Source of the DNA: Roseiflexus sp.
Lineage (GTDB): Bacteria; Chloroflexota; Chloroflexia; Chloroflexales; Roseiflexaceae
Length of the DNA: 45,156 bases
Direction of reading: 5' to 3'
Assembly (NCBI GenBank): GCA_017743475.1
Contig: JAGHYV010000035.1
Span: 1-45,156 of the forward strand
The notes under the pieces are model-generated. The model was given only the letters and a program-made list of their open reading frames with translations, was not told where the DNA came from and made no database searches. Made by a program: the position numbers and the translations under genes. Shown piece after piece: positions 1 to 9,635 of the stretch (positions are counted from its first letter, which is position 1; every line of letters begins with the position of its first letter).

Positions 1-369
1 GTACGGGTGCCGGTGCGCGCGCCACCACACGCGCCAGCGGACGGTGCGCGCGCGGTAGCGCTGTGGGATGAGATCGCGCAAGGGCAGGCGCGGGCGGCTT
101 GCCTGCCCGGGCGTTGCCAGGCGCCGGCATAGCCTGGGCGCGAACGGCGGTGTGGGCGGGTACGGGTGCCGGTGCGCGCGCCACCACACGCGCCAGCGGA
201 CGGTGCGCGCGCGGCAGGGCTGTCGGGGTGCTGAGGCATGCGCGCGAAGCGAGCGGGCGAGCGAGCGAGGGCGCCAGCCCGAGCGAGCGAGCCCGATTTT
301 TCTTTGGTGCGGTAGAACGTCTGTGCGGAAACGCTTTACACTTTCCGGGGTGTTTCGAGTAGAACGCTT
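1..369. repeat. GC-rich direct repeats, no credible gene
   Basis: A 55-bp sequence at 1-55 recurs exactly at 160-214, in the same orientation and 159 bp apart. It is followed at about 246-295 by short GCGA/GAGC tandem units. Around 311-345 and 359-395 there is a second, imperfect pair of about 35 bp sharing a TAGAACG...TGTGCGG...TTTACA pattern. The short open frames here encode Arg/Ala/Gly-rich products typical of random GC-rich DNA. The block ends where homology to the truncated VWA-type protein begins, so it probably marks a rearrangement junction. Confidence 0.8.
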
Positions 370-1539
370 GTGCGGGGAAATGTTTTACATTTACACTTGA
401 TCTGTGCTAATAATGATGATAATCACGGCGGCGGACGCACCTTTCTGACCGAACGTGCCGCCGATCTTCCTGACCTGTTGATGGATGAAGCTGAAATGAT
501 CATTCAACCTTCGATCATTGAAGGGGTTGTCACACCGTTGCGCGGCGCGCCGCATCCCGCGATCCGCAGCATCGATGCAGCACCCGATCTATCCGGCTAT
601 GTTTTGACAACGCCGCGTGACACTGCGCAGGTGACGCTCGTCACTCCAGAGGGGGATACATTGATGGCAGCGTGGCAGTATGGTCTGGGACGCTCAATTG
701 CCTGGACGAGCGATTTCAGTGGACGATGGGCAAAGGAGTGGATGGCGTGGGATCGGTTCCCACGGTTTAGCGCGCACCTCTTCAACTGGCTCCTGCCGCT
801 GCAAACCGATGATGTTCTGAGCATCACAACGCACCCGTCGGGTGACACGCTGGCGATCGAAACGATTGTGCGGAAGCCCGATGGCGCACCCTGGACTGGC
901 TTACTCGTCTCTGTGCGTCTCATCGCGGCTTCTGGCGAGGTTATCGAAACCGTGCTGCGCGAAGTCAGCCCTGGTCAGTACCGCGCTGCCCCAGACGGCG
1001 TGCCGCCTGGTGCGTATCTGGTTCAGGCGACCGCGCAGGACAGCCAGGACGCACTGGTCGCGGCAGTTACAGGCGGGGCAGTTATGCCGCTCAGCGGGGA
1101 GTATCGCAGCCAGGCGGAGAATCGGCGTCTTCTCGAAGAGCTGGCGCAGATCACCGGTGGGCGACTTGATCCGCAACCACCCCAGGTGTTCGAGCGGAGT
1201 GGCGAAACGCGCGGCGCCGTGCGCGAGGTGGGCCTGCCATTGATCGTGCTGGCGCTGATCCTGCTGCCGCTCGACATTGCAGTGCGACGCTTCCCGATCC
1301 GGCGCAGGATGATAGTCGCCGTACTGCGGAAGGCTGGTCTGAGCGCACGTACAGGGCAGTTCGAGACGCAGGCAACGCCGGTTGCTGTTCCGTTTTCCCC
1401 GTCTCGCTCTGAATCGGCATCGCACCCCAGTCCAGCAGGTGAAGTGCGGGCGCCTCCTGCTGAACTAGAACGTCTGCGTGCAGCGCAGGAAGCGGCACGT
1501 CGGCGGCTGCGCGGCGAAGACACTGACATGCGCCGCTGA
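370..1539 (+). pseudogene. C-terminal half of VWA/amidotransferase-like membrane protein (5'-truncated)
   Basis: The open frame encodes 389 residues resembling the C-terminal part of large (usually 800-1000 aa) bacterial membrane proteins with a von Willebrand A domain and a glutamine-amidotransferase-like fold. Recognisable pieces are GGGRTFLTERAADLP (about 20-34), which in full-length relatives follows the VWA domain, then WQYGLGRSIAWTSDFSGRW (102-120). A beta-sandwich region follows, then one membrane segment (about 288-304) before a basic, charged C-terminal tail. The VWA domain and N-terminal membrane helices are missing, and the first 18 residues come from low-quality repeat-like DNA. 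I therefore read it as a 3' remnant. The retained 1.1 kb is free of stops, so truncation is either recent or the fragment is still selected. Confidence 0.6.
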
Positions 1540-1544
1540 CGGAT

Positions 1545-2579
1545 TCAGGCTGCCAGCGCTCCAGTGCGACCGATAGTTGCATTGCTCCAGTGGTCGATCA
1601 GCATGCTGGCGTGCTGCTGCATCCACGCCGAAAGACGCTTCCCCTGCGCCAGCACTGCTGCGTGGTAATCAGGCGCTCCCTCCGGCGTCGAAATAACACG
1701 TCCGAGTTCGCCGCGCAACCAGAGAACCTCGATCAGCACCGGCAACGCAGCGACTTCGCCAGGGAGCAGCGGCGCAATCCGCCCATAACTGCACACCAGG
1801 GTGATCGTCTGCGCAATATCTAGAGGGCCGCGGAAGACACCCCACGACGTTGCTTCAGACGGCAGCGGTCTGGTCGTAAACCCGACCAGCGCATCCGCGA
1901 GGTCGACGATTCGGGCATCGTGTTCGACCTGATCGAAATCGAGCAGTGCCACGACTCGATCGCCAGCAAAGCGCACATTGTCAGGGTGCATATCGCCATG
2001 GATCAAGACCCGCGGTAACGCCGCATAGACCTGATCGGGCATTACACTGCGGAGTGCGGCTGCGCGGGCATCGTACCAGGCGAGATCAGCGTGCAGTTCG
2101 CCCATCACGTCTCGTTCATACAGAGTCTCGGTCAACGCAGTAATACGCGCCGGTGTATAGCGGGGCAGCGTCTCGTTTCCTGGAGAGGGGAATTCCGCAA
2201 CTGCCTGATGGTAACAGGCGAGCGTTGCACCGACCTCCGCGATCTGACCATGACGGTGCGGATCGAAATCCGTTCCATGGACATACTCCTGGACTTCATA
2301 GATCCGCCCATCAATGATAGTCACTGTCGACCCGCTAGCGTTCGGAATGAGACGTGCCGTGGAAAATGATCGCTGGCAGAGATGATCGATCAGGCGATGC
2401 CGATAGCAAACTGCAGGCAGTGAAAACCGGTGATGATTGCGGCGTACCACGAAGCGCCCGCATTTGGTAACGACGATGGCTGTCTCATTGACAAATCCGT
2501 GCCCTGCGGCTGCGATTCCTTCGACTGGTCCCAGGTTGTACCGGGACAAAACGCGTGTGATGTCAGATGATGTCAACAT
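1545..2579 (-). CDS. APH/homoserine-kinase-like phosphotransferase
   Basis: This 344-residue protein belongs to the aminoglycoside phosphotransferase/choline kinase/ThrB2 superfamily of small-molecule kinases with a protein-kinase-like fold. The catalytic loop is HGDMHPDNVRF, with D196 as the likely base and N201 as a metal ligand. The metal-binding aspartates follow in LLDFDQ (214-216). An N-lobe nucleotide-binding segment with VVRR lies near residues 44-47. Length and motif order fit the family. The substrate cannot be told from sequence: homoserine, choline, an amino sugar and a spore-coat-like substrate are all possible. It is convergent with the truncated VWA-type gene (5-bp gap) and stands alone, with gene-poor DNA upstream. 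Confidence 0.8.
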   Translation of the reverse strand: MLTSSDITRVLSRYNLGPVEGIAAAGHGFVNETAIVVTKCGRFVVRRNHHRFSLPAVCYRHRLIDHLCQRSFSTARLIPNASGSTVTIIDGRIYEVQEYVHGTDFDPHRHGQIAEVGATLACYHQAVAEFPSPGNETLPRYTPARITALTETLYERDVMGELHADLAWYDARAAALRSVMPDQVYAALPRVLIHGDMHPDNVRFAGDRVVALLDFDQVEHDARIVDLADALVGFTTRPLPSEATSWGVFRGPLDIAQTITLVCSYGRIAPLLPGEVAALPVLIEVLWLRGELGRVISTPEGAPDYHAAVLAQGKRLSAWMQQHASMLIDHWSNATIGRTGALAA

Positions 2580-3704
2580 TGTCTATGATGTGCCGGGGCG
2601 CTTCATTGCGCTCAGATGCCTGTTCGCCTGTTGCAAGCGATGTTGGACAGGGAACGGGGGCATTGTGCAGGGTATTGTGCGGATGCTCGCCGGAGCGTTT
2701 GCCTCACAATACCCGAAGCTCATCCGAGCGAGCGGTAAAGCCTACGCTGCCTTTACCGCCGTGACCACGGCAATATCTCCTGTTACGCTCTAGTTTCAGG
2801 TCTTAATCAATCCACTGGCGCCTGTACGAACGCAATGATTCTGTTGCGCTCTACAGGCGTTATTCCCGACCATGTACAAAGTCTGGTGCTGGCAGGATGA
2901 CCCTCAACGAGGGAACAATCGGTCGCACACAACACCTCGTCAGCATGTTGACCAGTTCATTGACGCCGGATGGTCGTTCGTCCATAGTTTGCGTGCCAAA
3001 AACTGCTACTGCCATACACCTGAGACGGTGCTCTGGAATAGTCCTGACCAGATGCCGTATACGCCAGCTGGCGTGATAAGCGTGGGTGAAACTCCCCAGC
3101 ATCAACAAGTCACGTCCAAATGGTATCGCTGGCAGTTACAGCGGCTACTGGTACGCGGATCACGTGTGAAGCACAGGACGAGATCTGGTCGGCGATGATC
3201 TGATGATTCCACAATTGTGTCCGAAAAATATCTAGACGATCAAGATTCGCAAGGCATACCTCGTTGCATTCGCACCGCATTGTACTCTTCTTGAGCATAC
3301 CATAGCACCGTTGCGGTGTAATCACGGTCCGGCAACTGCCTGTAAAGGTCTCATTACGCAGTGCGTTATCATCAACACCAAGGGTGAATATTTCTTTACG
3401 CAGTGCGTTATATTGCTTAACTCAGAATTGTCGTTTCTCAATGCCGCACTGCGGCATGGGAGTGCTATACTTATAGCGGTCGATGGACCTGTCGGGTCGG
3501 GCAAAGGCGGTTGGCGGAGAGCCGCGTTTGCCGTATCGCTTAGAGCGACGCCCGACTGAGCCGCGACCCACGGTGGCCGCCCCCCCAAGCCACGTGTACT
3601 GGCGTCGGCACCCCCGCCGGCGCCAGTTGTCTTTAAGAGCGCGGGGCATAGCACCGGTGCGCCGGTACGGGGGGTTAGGGTCGAGACGGAGCATGGCTGC
3701 GCGG
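2580..3704. other. Long intergenic region without a recognisable gene
   Basis: About 1.1 kb in which no open frame gives a recognisable protein. It includes one exact 16-bp direct repeat, TTACGCAGTGCGTTAT, at 3354-3369 and 3396-3411 (42 bp apart). From about 3480 the base composition becomes very G/C-rich. This is most likely decayed or repeat-derived sequence bordering the IS4-type element to its right. Confidence 0.6.
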
Positions 3705-5148
3705 GGGCGCAGTACTGCCACGCCCATACGGGGGGCAGGGCCGGGGCCTTTCAGGGATAGAGTTTTTAGGACTTTCCGGCTATCTGTAAAGGATTATGGA
3801 AGGCGGGTTGACCTTCTCTGCTCCGATAGGGTTATCACTCTCAATCGTCGCATAGGAGATACCCACGACTCGCCTTCCCAGATTGTCGCAATGGTTTGCT
3901 CTCGTGTCAACCCATCTACCCTACCTGACCCCTCCCTAGGCATGGGACCTAGCGCTTTGGAGTATGGGTCTCGTGCCAGTGTAGCGCATCGGTTTGCTGA
4001 TGGTGTCGATCATCCCGGCATCCTTATTGAATCGCACGATTGTGGCCACCCGTAGGCGTTTGCGTGACTGGTTCCTGCATGGCGCCGACAAACAGGGCAC
4101 CAAACATGATTACCAGCAGCGGACATTCGCAGTGACCACCTGTTTTACCCCTCTGATCCGCTGGGTAGTGGCGCTTCGTCATGCCAATACTCGCTGGCTC
4201 GTGTTGGCGATGGACGCTTCAACCCGCTGCTGACGCTTCACTGTCTTTCCATTCACGGTCATCCAGGGATGCGCGATGCCCGTGGCTTGGTCGATCGGGC
4301 ACGCCATTGCCAAAGGGACGTGGCGTCCGCATTGGGAAGCGCTCGTCACGCACTTCACGGGCTGCTTGCCAACCACGTGGACAGTGTTGGTGCTGGCCAA
4401 CCTAGGCTGGTACGCCAAAAGGCTGTTCGCTGCCATCACGAAGCATGGATGGCACCCGTACCTGCGCATCAACCGGCGAGGCACGTATCACCCAGCGGAG
4501 GCCACGGCATTCCAGGGCCTCAGTACGGTCGTGGTCAAGGGCAGTCCTGGCTGGAAAGGCCGGGTGGTCTGTTTTGCGACTCCCAAGTGCCAGGTGACAT
4601 GCACTATGCTGGCTTGCTAAGAACCAGGCTCCCCTAATCTGTGGGTGGTGCTGACCGAGCTGCCACTCGATGAAGCCGAGATGGACTGGTAGGGCGTGCG
4701 AGCCTGGATCGAGGGTGGCAACAACGACATGAAGCACAGCGGTTGGTATGAGGAGCAGACCAAGATGACCGACCTGGCGCGCGCCGAATGGCAGTGGTTG
4801 GTGCTGGCGCTGGCTACATGACTGGTTGTGAGCGTTGGAATCTTCGCCGAAGCGACCACACCCTAGCCTGTCTCGGAGCACCTGCCTCCCACGCATATCG
4901 CCCGTCAGCGGAAAGACGCCCAAACCCTACGCCGCTGGATCAGGTGTTTTCATCGCCGACGGTTGCTGGTACTGGCAGCCTTCGCCCACAGCCGCCCCCT
5001 ACCGCCGATGGCGCTCATCCTGGAACCCTGTTAACGCCACTCCATCCGTCGGTTTACCGCACCGGCATGCGGCAGGGCAAAAACTCTATCCCTAAAAGGG
5101 GCCAGGGCGAAGGAGCGCTGCGTCCGCATGGGTGGCGTGGCTGCGCCC
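3705..5148 (+). mobile_element. Decayed IS4-type insertion sequence bounded by long inverted repeats
   Basis: A broken DDE transposase is bracketed by a long imperfect inverted repeat. The left arm is about 3705-3768 and the right arm about 5079-5148. The best-matching core is AGGGATAGAGTTTTT, at 3753-3767 on the plus strand and on the minus strand at 5079-5093. GGCC and CTTT blocks lie just outside it, and a GGGCGCAG...CCACG...CCCAT pattern lies further out. Both cores point inwards, as terminal inverted repeats would. The spacing of about 1.36 kb between cores suits a one-gene IS. No clear target-site duplication is visible. Confidence 0.6.
3994..5034 (+). pseudogene. IS4-superfamily DDE transposase, multiply broken
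   Basis: Read in pieces, the translation follows the usual order of an IS4-like DDE_Tnp_1 transposase: an N-terminal LLNRTIVATRRRLRDWF stretch; LVLAMDAST (first Asp region, near 4200-4230); then PVAW...KGTWRPHWEALVTHF, WTVLVLANLGWYAKRLF and GWHPYLRINRRGTY; and finally VRAWIEGGNNDMK...QTKMTD, which replaces the family's usual WIE..FKD/KR region. In-frame stops interrupt it near 4232, 4620, 4690 and 4820, and a further TAG follows near 4865. The usual WLVLAD aspartate also reads N. It cannot make a functional enzyme. Confidence 0.8.
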
Positions 5149-5169
5149 GGCAGGTATTCTGCCCCACAT

Positions 5170-5604
5170 TCATTCGGCAGTAGATTCGCGTTCGACCATT
5201 CTGCGAAACAGATCGCTCTCGGTGATGATCCCAACCACGCGATCCCCTTCGACAACCGGGACGCTGCCAATACGATGGTGCATCAGGAGTTGCGCAACCG
5301 CAATGATCGGCTCGTCAGGTCCGACGGTGATGACAGGACGGGTCATGAAATCGTGCAAGGGAAGATCTGCGGCGCGGTGATAAAGATTGTATTCGCGCAC
5401 ATGGTGGGCATGCGATGCAGAGATACGATTGATGTCGCCTTCGGTGACGATCCCGATCAGGCGACCGGTGCTGTCCAGAACCGGCAGACGACGGATACGG
5501 GATTTGTGCATCAGCCGTTGCGCTTCAAGCAAGGTCATCGTTTCGGGAGCGCAGATCGGCGGCTGGCTCATCCAGTCACGTACTTTATCCATACTCTTCC
5601 ACAT
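5170..5604 (-). CDS. Tandem CBS-domain protein
   Basis: This 144-residue protein consists almost entirely of two CBS motifs (about 10-62 and 82-138), which together form a Bateman module binding adenosine nucleotides such as AMP, ATP or SAM. Typical elements are MHKSRIRRLPVLD...GRLIGIVTEGDI in the first repeat and MHHRIGSVPVVEGDRVVGIITESDLF in the second. There is no attached enzyme or channel domain, so it likely senses cellular energy state for an unidentified partner. It is followed upstream on the same strand by the small Cys-containing gene (24-bp gap), so the two may be co-transcribed. Confidence 0.85.
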   Translation of the reverse strand: MWKSMDKVRDWMSQPPICAPETMTLLEAQRLMHKSRIRRLPVLDSTGRLIGIVTEGDINRISASHAHHVREYNLYHRAADLPLHDFMTRPVITVGPDEPIIAVAQLLMHHRIGSVPVVEGDRVVGIITESDLFRRMVERESTAE

Positions 5605-5628
5605 ATAAGTAAGTTCGATCCGGCTGTC

Positions 5629-5937
5629 CTAGCCCCAGTGAATGCCGCTTTCGGAGGCGTTGATCAGGTTTCCGTCGCGATCAAAGAGCAGGCGAATCGA
5701 ATGCCGGATCGGACAGTCAATGATCGGGCATCGTCCACTGGCAGCATCCTCGGAAGGAACTTCGTATGGACATCCGTTCGCGCGGCATTGCTCGATTGAG
5801 ACTGCATATCGCGGCGATCCGGGCGGTCCGTCAAGCAGGTGGATGCGCAGCGGAGCCTCTTTCAACGCCGGTTGGTGTTCGCTCAAATAAGCGCGGGCAA
5901 CCTTGATCAGCGGATGTTGACGTTTTCTTCGGGGCAT
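5629..5937 (-). CDS. Small conserved-looking protein with paired cysteines
   Basis: A 102-residue protein beginning at an internal ATG (MPRRKRQHPLIK). The longer upstream reading runs into promoter-like AT-rich DNA and looks non-coding. It has CRANGCP and GRCPIIDCP, four cysteines spaced C-x4-C...C-x4-C, which could bind a metal. The C-terminus, IRLLFDRDGNLINASESGIHWG, looks like a short beta hairpin. I do not recognise the family. It lies 24 bp upstream of the CBS gene on the same strand, suggesting a two-gene unit. The function is unknown. Confidence 0.6.
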   Translation of the reverse strand: MPRRKRQHPLIKVARAYLSEHQPALKEAPLRIHLLDGPPGSPRYAVSIEQCRANGCPYEVPSEDAASGRCPIIDCPIRHSIRLLFDRDGNLINASESGIHWG

Positions 5938-6051
5938 GGTTGTGCTCTCACAGATCGATATAATACACAGGGTAGCGATAGTGTACTTTTTTTGCACCAC
6001 ACTACACGAGAAATCTTCTCGACTGCCCGTTACTGTCTCACAACATTCCGT

Positions 6052-6080
6052 TTGCGACAGAAGCAAAGGTGTGATACGAT
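6052..6080 (+). promoter_or_regulatory. Probable sigma-70-type promoter for the histidine kinase
   Basis: TTGCGA (6052-6057) and TACGAT (6075-6080) are separated by 17 bp. They lie 34 bp upstream of the ATG at 6114, giving a leader of roughly 27 nt. Both hexamers match consensus at four of six positions. Confidence 0.45.
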
Positions 6081-6113
6081 GATATTCAGTAGAAAGTTGC
6101 GCATATCAGGACG

Positions 6114-7580
6114 ATGAAACAGCAATCTGTCTCTTCACGACGGCAGCGAGCCCGGTCTGCGAATGGGCAGCGGGACGAAATTGCTCATTTGCGGGCGGAA
6201 CTAATGGCGGCATACGCCCGTATTGCGGAGCTTGATGCTCAACTGGCTGCGTCCATACAACAGACGCGCCTGGTTAATGAGCGCCTGAACACGATTCTCA
6301 CGGTGAGCGCCGCGTTGCTTATCACCCATGAGATAGATACTGTCATGCAGGTGGTGGTGCGCGAAGCAGTTCACCTGTTTCCCGATACCAGCGGTGCGTT
6401 GCTATTTCTGGTCGATCAGGGGGGGATGCGGTTGCGTCTTGCTGCGAGCAGTAGTGGGCAGACAGGCGTGCCCGTGCTGCGACCGGGTCAGGGTCTTGCG
6501 GGGCGTGCGTTTCTTTCGCCTCGCGCTATGCTGATCGCCGGTCCGGCACTTGAGGATGCGCTGAGTGAACTGAGTGAGACGCAGAGTGCGCAGGAACGAA
6601 GCGCTCTGACGTACTGGCCCCCAAGCAGCGCTTTGCTAGCGCCGTTGCGGATCGAAGATACCCGGCTCGGTGCACTGGTGGTGTATGGTAATCAGAATCC
6701 GCACCTGATCCACCCTCGTGATATTCCCTTTGCGCAGGCTCTGGCAGACCTGACGGCAGTGGCGATTGCAGAACACCGTCAGCGGACGCGGGCGGCGTCA
6801 TTACAGCGCGATCTTGATCAGACGCAGTCGCTGCATGCCGAGGCGCAGGCACGTCTCAACGCAGCACAGGCGCAGTTGTTGCAAAGCGCTAAGCTTGCCG
6901 CTGTCGGCGAACTGGCGGCTTCAGTAGCGCACGAAATCAATAATCCGCTCTACGCGGCGAGAAACAGTCTCTATCTCGTCGAGCAGGATATGCCGCCCGA
7001 CGCGCCGCAACGCCATTTCCTTACAATCGCCCAGAATGAACTCGGTCGTATTGCGCGCATCATCACCCGCATGCGCGATTTCTATCGCCCAGCGCGTGAT
7101 GAATTGGAGCTGACCGAAATCAACGATCTGCTAGCGGAAACGATTGAACTCGTGCAGACTCATCTACGTCATGGGCATGTGACGGTCACTGCCAGTTTCT
7201 GTCCGAATCTTCCGCCTCTGGTCGCCCACCCGGATCAGTTACGTCAGGTATTTCTCAATTTGATGCTGAATGCGTGTGATGCCATGCCCAACGGCGGTCA
7301 GTTGCATATTTCAACCGAACTTTCCTGCCGTAACGAGCGAGATGAGCGGTGGGTCGTTATTGCCGTGCGCGATACTGGCGTCGGTATCAATCCGGAACAT
7401 ATGCCGCATCTCTTCGAGCCATTCTACACTACGAAACCTCAGGGCACCGGGCTTGGTCTGGCCATCAGCGCCCATATTGTGACTCAGCACGGCGGGCATA
7501 TTCAGGTCGAAAGTACGCCAGGTGTCGGGAGTACATTTACCGTTTTGCTTCCTGTTGATCGCGGAGTTGAGGAGGCCTGA
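6114..7580 (+). CDS. GAF-domain sensor histidine kinase
   Basis: This 488-residue soluble two-component kinase starts with a coiled coil (about 18-60), followed by a GAF sensor domain (about 55-220). A second helical segment (225-260) leads into the kinase core. The H-box is VAHEINNPL with phospho-acceptor H273. The N-box is FLNLMLNACDAMP (about 380-392), the G1 box DTGVGI (420-425), the F-box LFEPFYTT (433-440) and the G2 box GTGLGL (444-449), so all ATP-binding motifs are intact. There are no membrane segments, so it should sense a cytoplasmic signal or a ligand of the GAF pocket. No response regulator is adjacent. The nearest receiver-domain gene is at 10247, beyond the decayed serpin region. 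Confidence 0.93.
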   Translation: MKQQSVSSRRQRARSANGQRDEIAHLRAELMAAYARIAELDAQLAASIQQTRLVNERLNTILTVSAALLITHEIDTVMQVVVREAVHLFPDTSGALLFLVDQGGMRLRLAASSSGQTGVPVLRPGQGLAGRAFLSPRAMLIAGPALEDALSELSETQSAQERSALTYWPPSSALLAPLRIEDTRLGALVVYGNQNPHLIHPRDIPFAQALADLTAVAIAEHRQRTRAASLQRDLDQTQSLHAEAQARLNAAQAQLLQSAKLAAVGELAASVAHEINNPLYAARNSLYLVEQDMPPDAPQRHFLTIAQNELGRIARIITRMRDFYRPARDELELTEINDLLAETIELVQTHLRHGHVTVTASFCPNLPPLVAHPDQLRQVFLNLMLNACDAMPNGGQLHISTELSCRNERDERWVVIAVRDTGVGINPEHMPHLFEPFYTTKPQGTGLGLAISAHIVTQHGGHIQVESTPGVGSTFTVLLPVDRGVEEA

Positions 7581-8529
7581 TGCCGGGTTTGCTTGCCGCC
7601 TGCGCTGCAACCTACAAATGCGGTGTGTTCAACCTTGACCGATAGGTTCAACCTCTGTGAGAACTGATATATACGTGTGAAACCATTGGATTCCCGTCGG
7701 GATGACAACCTCCCACGAACTCGCACTCTGCGGAGAGGTCATCGATTTACAACTAGCAATCAAGGTAATCTTGCCTGAAAGTTTCAACCTCTGTGAGAAC
7801 TGCTATAAGCATAGTGTCTGATGCAGCATTCAGCGTAGTTCAGTGAAGATGTACACTAGCGTCTGGAGCGTGGGCGTGCCTAAGATGGATTGTGCTGGTT
7901 TGCCACACGCAACGCGAGTTCCGACGCTACTCCGAGCTGTTCTTCTGCACGTTTGACTTGCTGCTCCTTCCACTGTGACGACGGCTGCACCGATTTGAAG
8001 ACCTGGACCTGGCGATCTGTGCGCCAAGATGACGTGGTGCGCCGCCCTGTTTAGGTCTGACCAATCTGCCTGCTATCTTGCTTCTCTATGACAGTGATGT
8101 GCATAGACTGTTGATTGAGATGCAGCGTTACCGATCACTAGCGGGGAGGTCTGTGGCAATGACGTGGGGACGGCGACCGAATCGATTGAGATGCAGCGTT
8201 ATCGGTCACCGGCAGAAATCAAAGCGCCTACATGTGGCTCATGCTTGGGAACAGGCTACCGCTCATCTGGCGATCAAAGATGGGAACCTCAAAAGGCGAA
8301 AGCCCGTCTTCTCAATACGATGCGCTGCAAGAGCGTGTCTCAAGTCTATAATCAGGAGGATTCCATATCCATCATCCGACACCCGCTGATTGGCTTTCTC
8401 GTGCTCAGCCCGATGGATGACAGGATGCGTTCGTCCGGGCGGGGATCTGGCTTCAGTGCCACTTGCTTGATCCAGCGCAGCGTGGGTGAAGGCGCTAAAG
8501 TTCCCTTTTCTGATCTGCAGGACTGAGGC
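7581..8529. other. Gene-poor region with short direct repeats
   Basis: No recognisable gene. Two pairs of direct repeats stand out. TTCAACCTCTGTGAGAACTG occurs at 7647-7666 and 7783-7802. A 26-bp unit, GATTGAGATGCAGCGTTAYCGRTCAC written in two parts as GATTGAGATGCAGCG and TTAYCGRTCAC, occurs at 8113-8138 and 8184-8209. The right end leads into the serpin remnant and may contain its lost upstream part. Confidence 0.6.
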
Positions 8530-9635
8530 GCGGGAATAGTGCCTTTGCCTTCGACCTCTATCGCACTTTGCGGGAGGATCGAGAGGGAAGCAACTTCTTC
8601 TACTCCCCGTTCAGCATTTCTATCGCCCTGGCTATGACCTGGGCAGGTGAACGCGGGGAGACCGAACGAGAAATGGCGCATGTCCCGCACTTCACGTTGC
8701 CGCGGGATCGTCTCCATCCCGCTTTCAGTGCCCTGGACCTTGAGCTGACTCGCTGTGGACAGGACGTACAAGGTAAAGATGGGAAAGGGTTTCGTCTACA
8801 TATTATCGACGCACTCTGGGGGCAAAAGGACTTCCAGTTTCTCCCTGAATTTCTGGATGGGCTGGCTCGCAACTATGGCGCCGGATTGCGACTGCTGGAT
8901 TTTGTGAACGATGCCAAGGCTGCCCGATAAGGTGATCAATCGCTGGATCAGCGATTAGACCGAAGGTCGCATTCAAGAACTGATACCGCTGAATATGCTG
9001 AACGAAATGACCCGGCTGGTGCTGACCGACGCCATCTAAACGCTGCCTGGGCCCAACCGTTCGAGAAGCAACTGACTGCCGATAAACCCTTTTACCTGCT
9101 GGATGGCAGTCAGGTGATGGTGCCGATGATGCAGCATGATGCCAATTGGAACTACCTGAAGGGGGAAAGTTTTCGGGTAGTGTCGGTGCCCTATGACGGC
9201 AGAGAACTATCCGTAGTCATCCTCTTGCCCTGCAAGGGTCGGTTCAAGGAATTTGAAAGATCTCTGGATTTTGAGAGGGTAGATCAGACCCTGAAAGGCA
9301 TAACCCCTCACCGGGTTCTCTTCAAGATGCCCCGCTTTCGCACGGGGTCGTCTTTAGACCTTCGGGATGGGGATGTCCTCTCCCTTCAAACCTGATCTGG
9401 CCGATTTTTCGGGAATGAGTGGCGAGTGCAATCTTTTCATGCATAGCATTACACATAGCGTTTATCCTGGTGAATGAAGCCAGCACGGAAGCCGCTGTGG
9501 TGACAGTAATTATGTCGGGAGTCACTCCTGCGCCCGACAGGGTGGAGATGACCGTGAACCGTCATTTCATAATCCGCAACTATCAGACCGGGGCTAACCC
9601 TCTTCGTTGGGCAGGTGCTCAATCCGACCCGGTAG
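8530..9635 (+). pseudogene. Broken serpin (serine protease inhibitor family) gene
   Basis: Piecing the frames together gives a nearly full serpin fold. It begins NSAFAFDLYRTLRE...SNFFYSPFSISIALAM (the classic serpin N-terminal signature), then GFRLHIIDALWGQKDFQFLPEFL. After a stop near 8928 come fragments matching TEGRIQ.LIP..MLNEMTRLVLTDAI, then PFYLLDGSQVMVPMMQHD and VPYDGRELSVVILLP. The reactive-centre-loop hinge follows as LVNEASTEAAVVTVIMSGVT, and last the C-terminal strand NRHFII.NYQTGA. At least one nonsense change and several frameshifts separate these blocks, and no complete start is visible. Serpins inhibit proteases by loop insertion; bacterial members are known mostly from thermophiles and gut bacteria. 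This copy cannot produce an intact inhibitor. Confidence 0.85.

Noticed and set aside
68-400. Two overlapping Arg/Ala/Gly-rich open frames
   Set aside because: They lie in GC-rich repeat DNA with no family-like sequence or ribosome-binding site.
2872-3198. A 108-residue open frame
   Set aside because: Composition and start context are poor and no family is recognisable.
3354-3411. Possible CRISPR-like repeat
   Set aside because: Only two copies of a 16-bp unit are present, with no array or cas gene.
3483-4055. A 190-residue open frame over the left end of the IS4-type element
   Set aside because: It crosses the inverted-repeat arm and is read in a different frame from the transposase remnant; Pro/Arg-rich content suggests chance.
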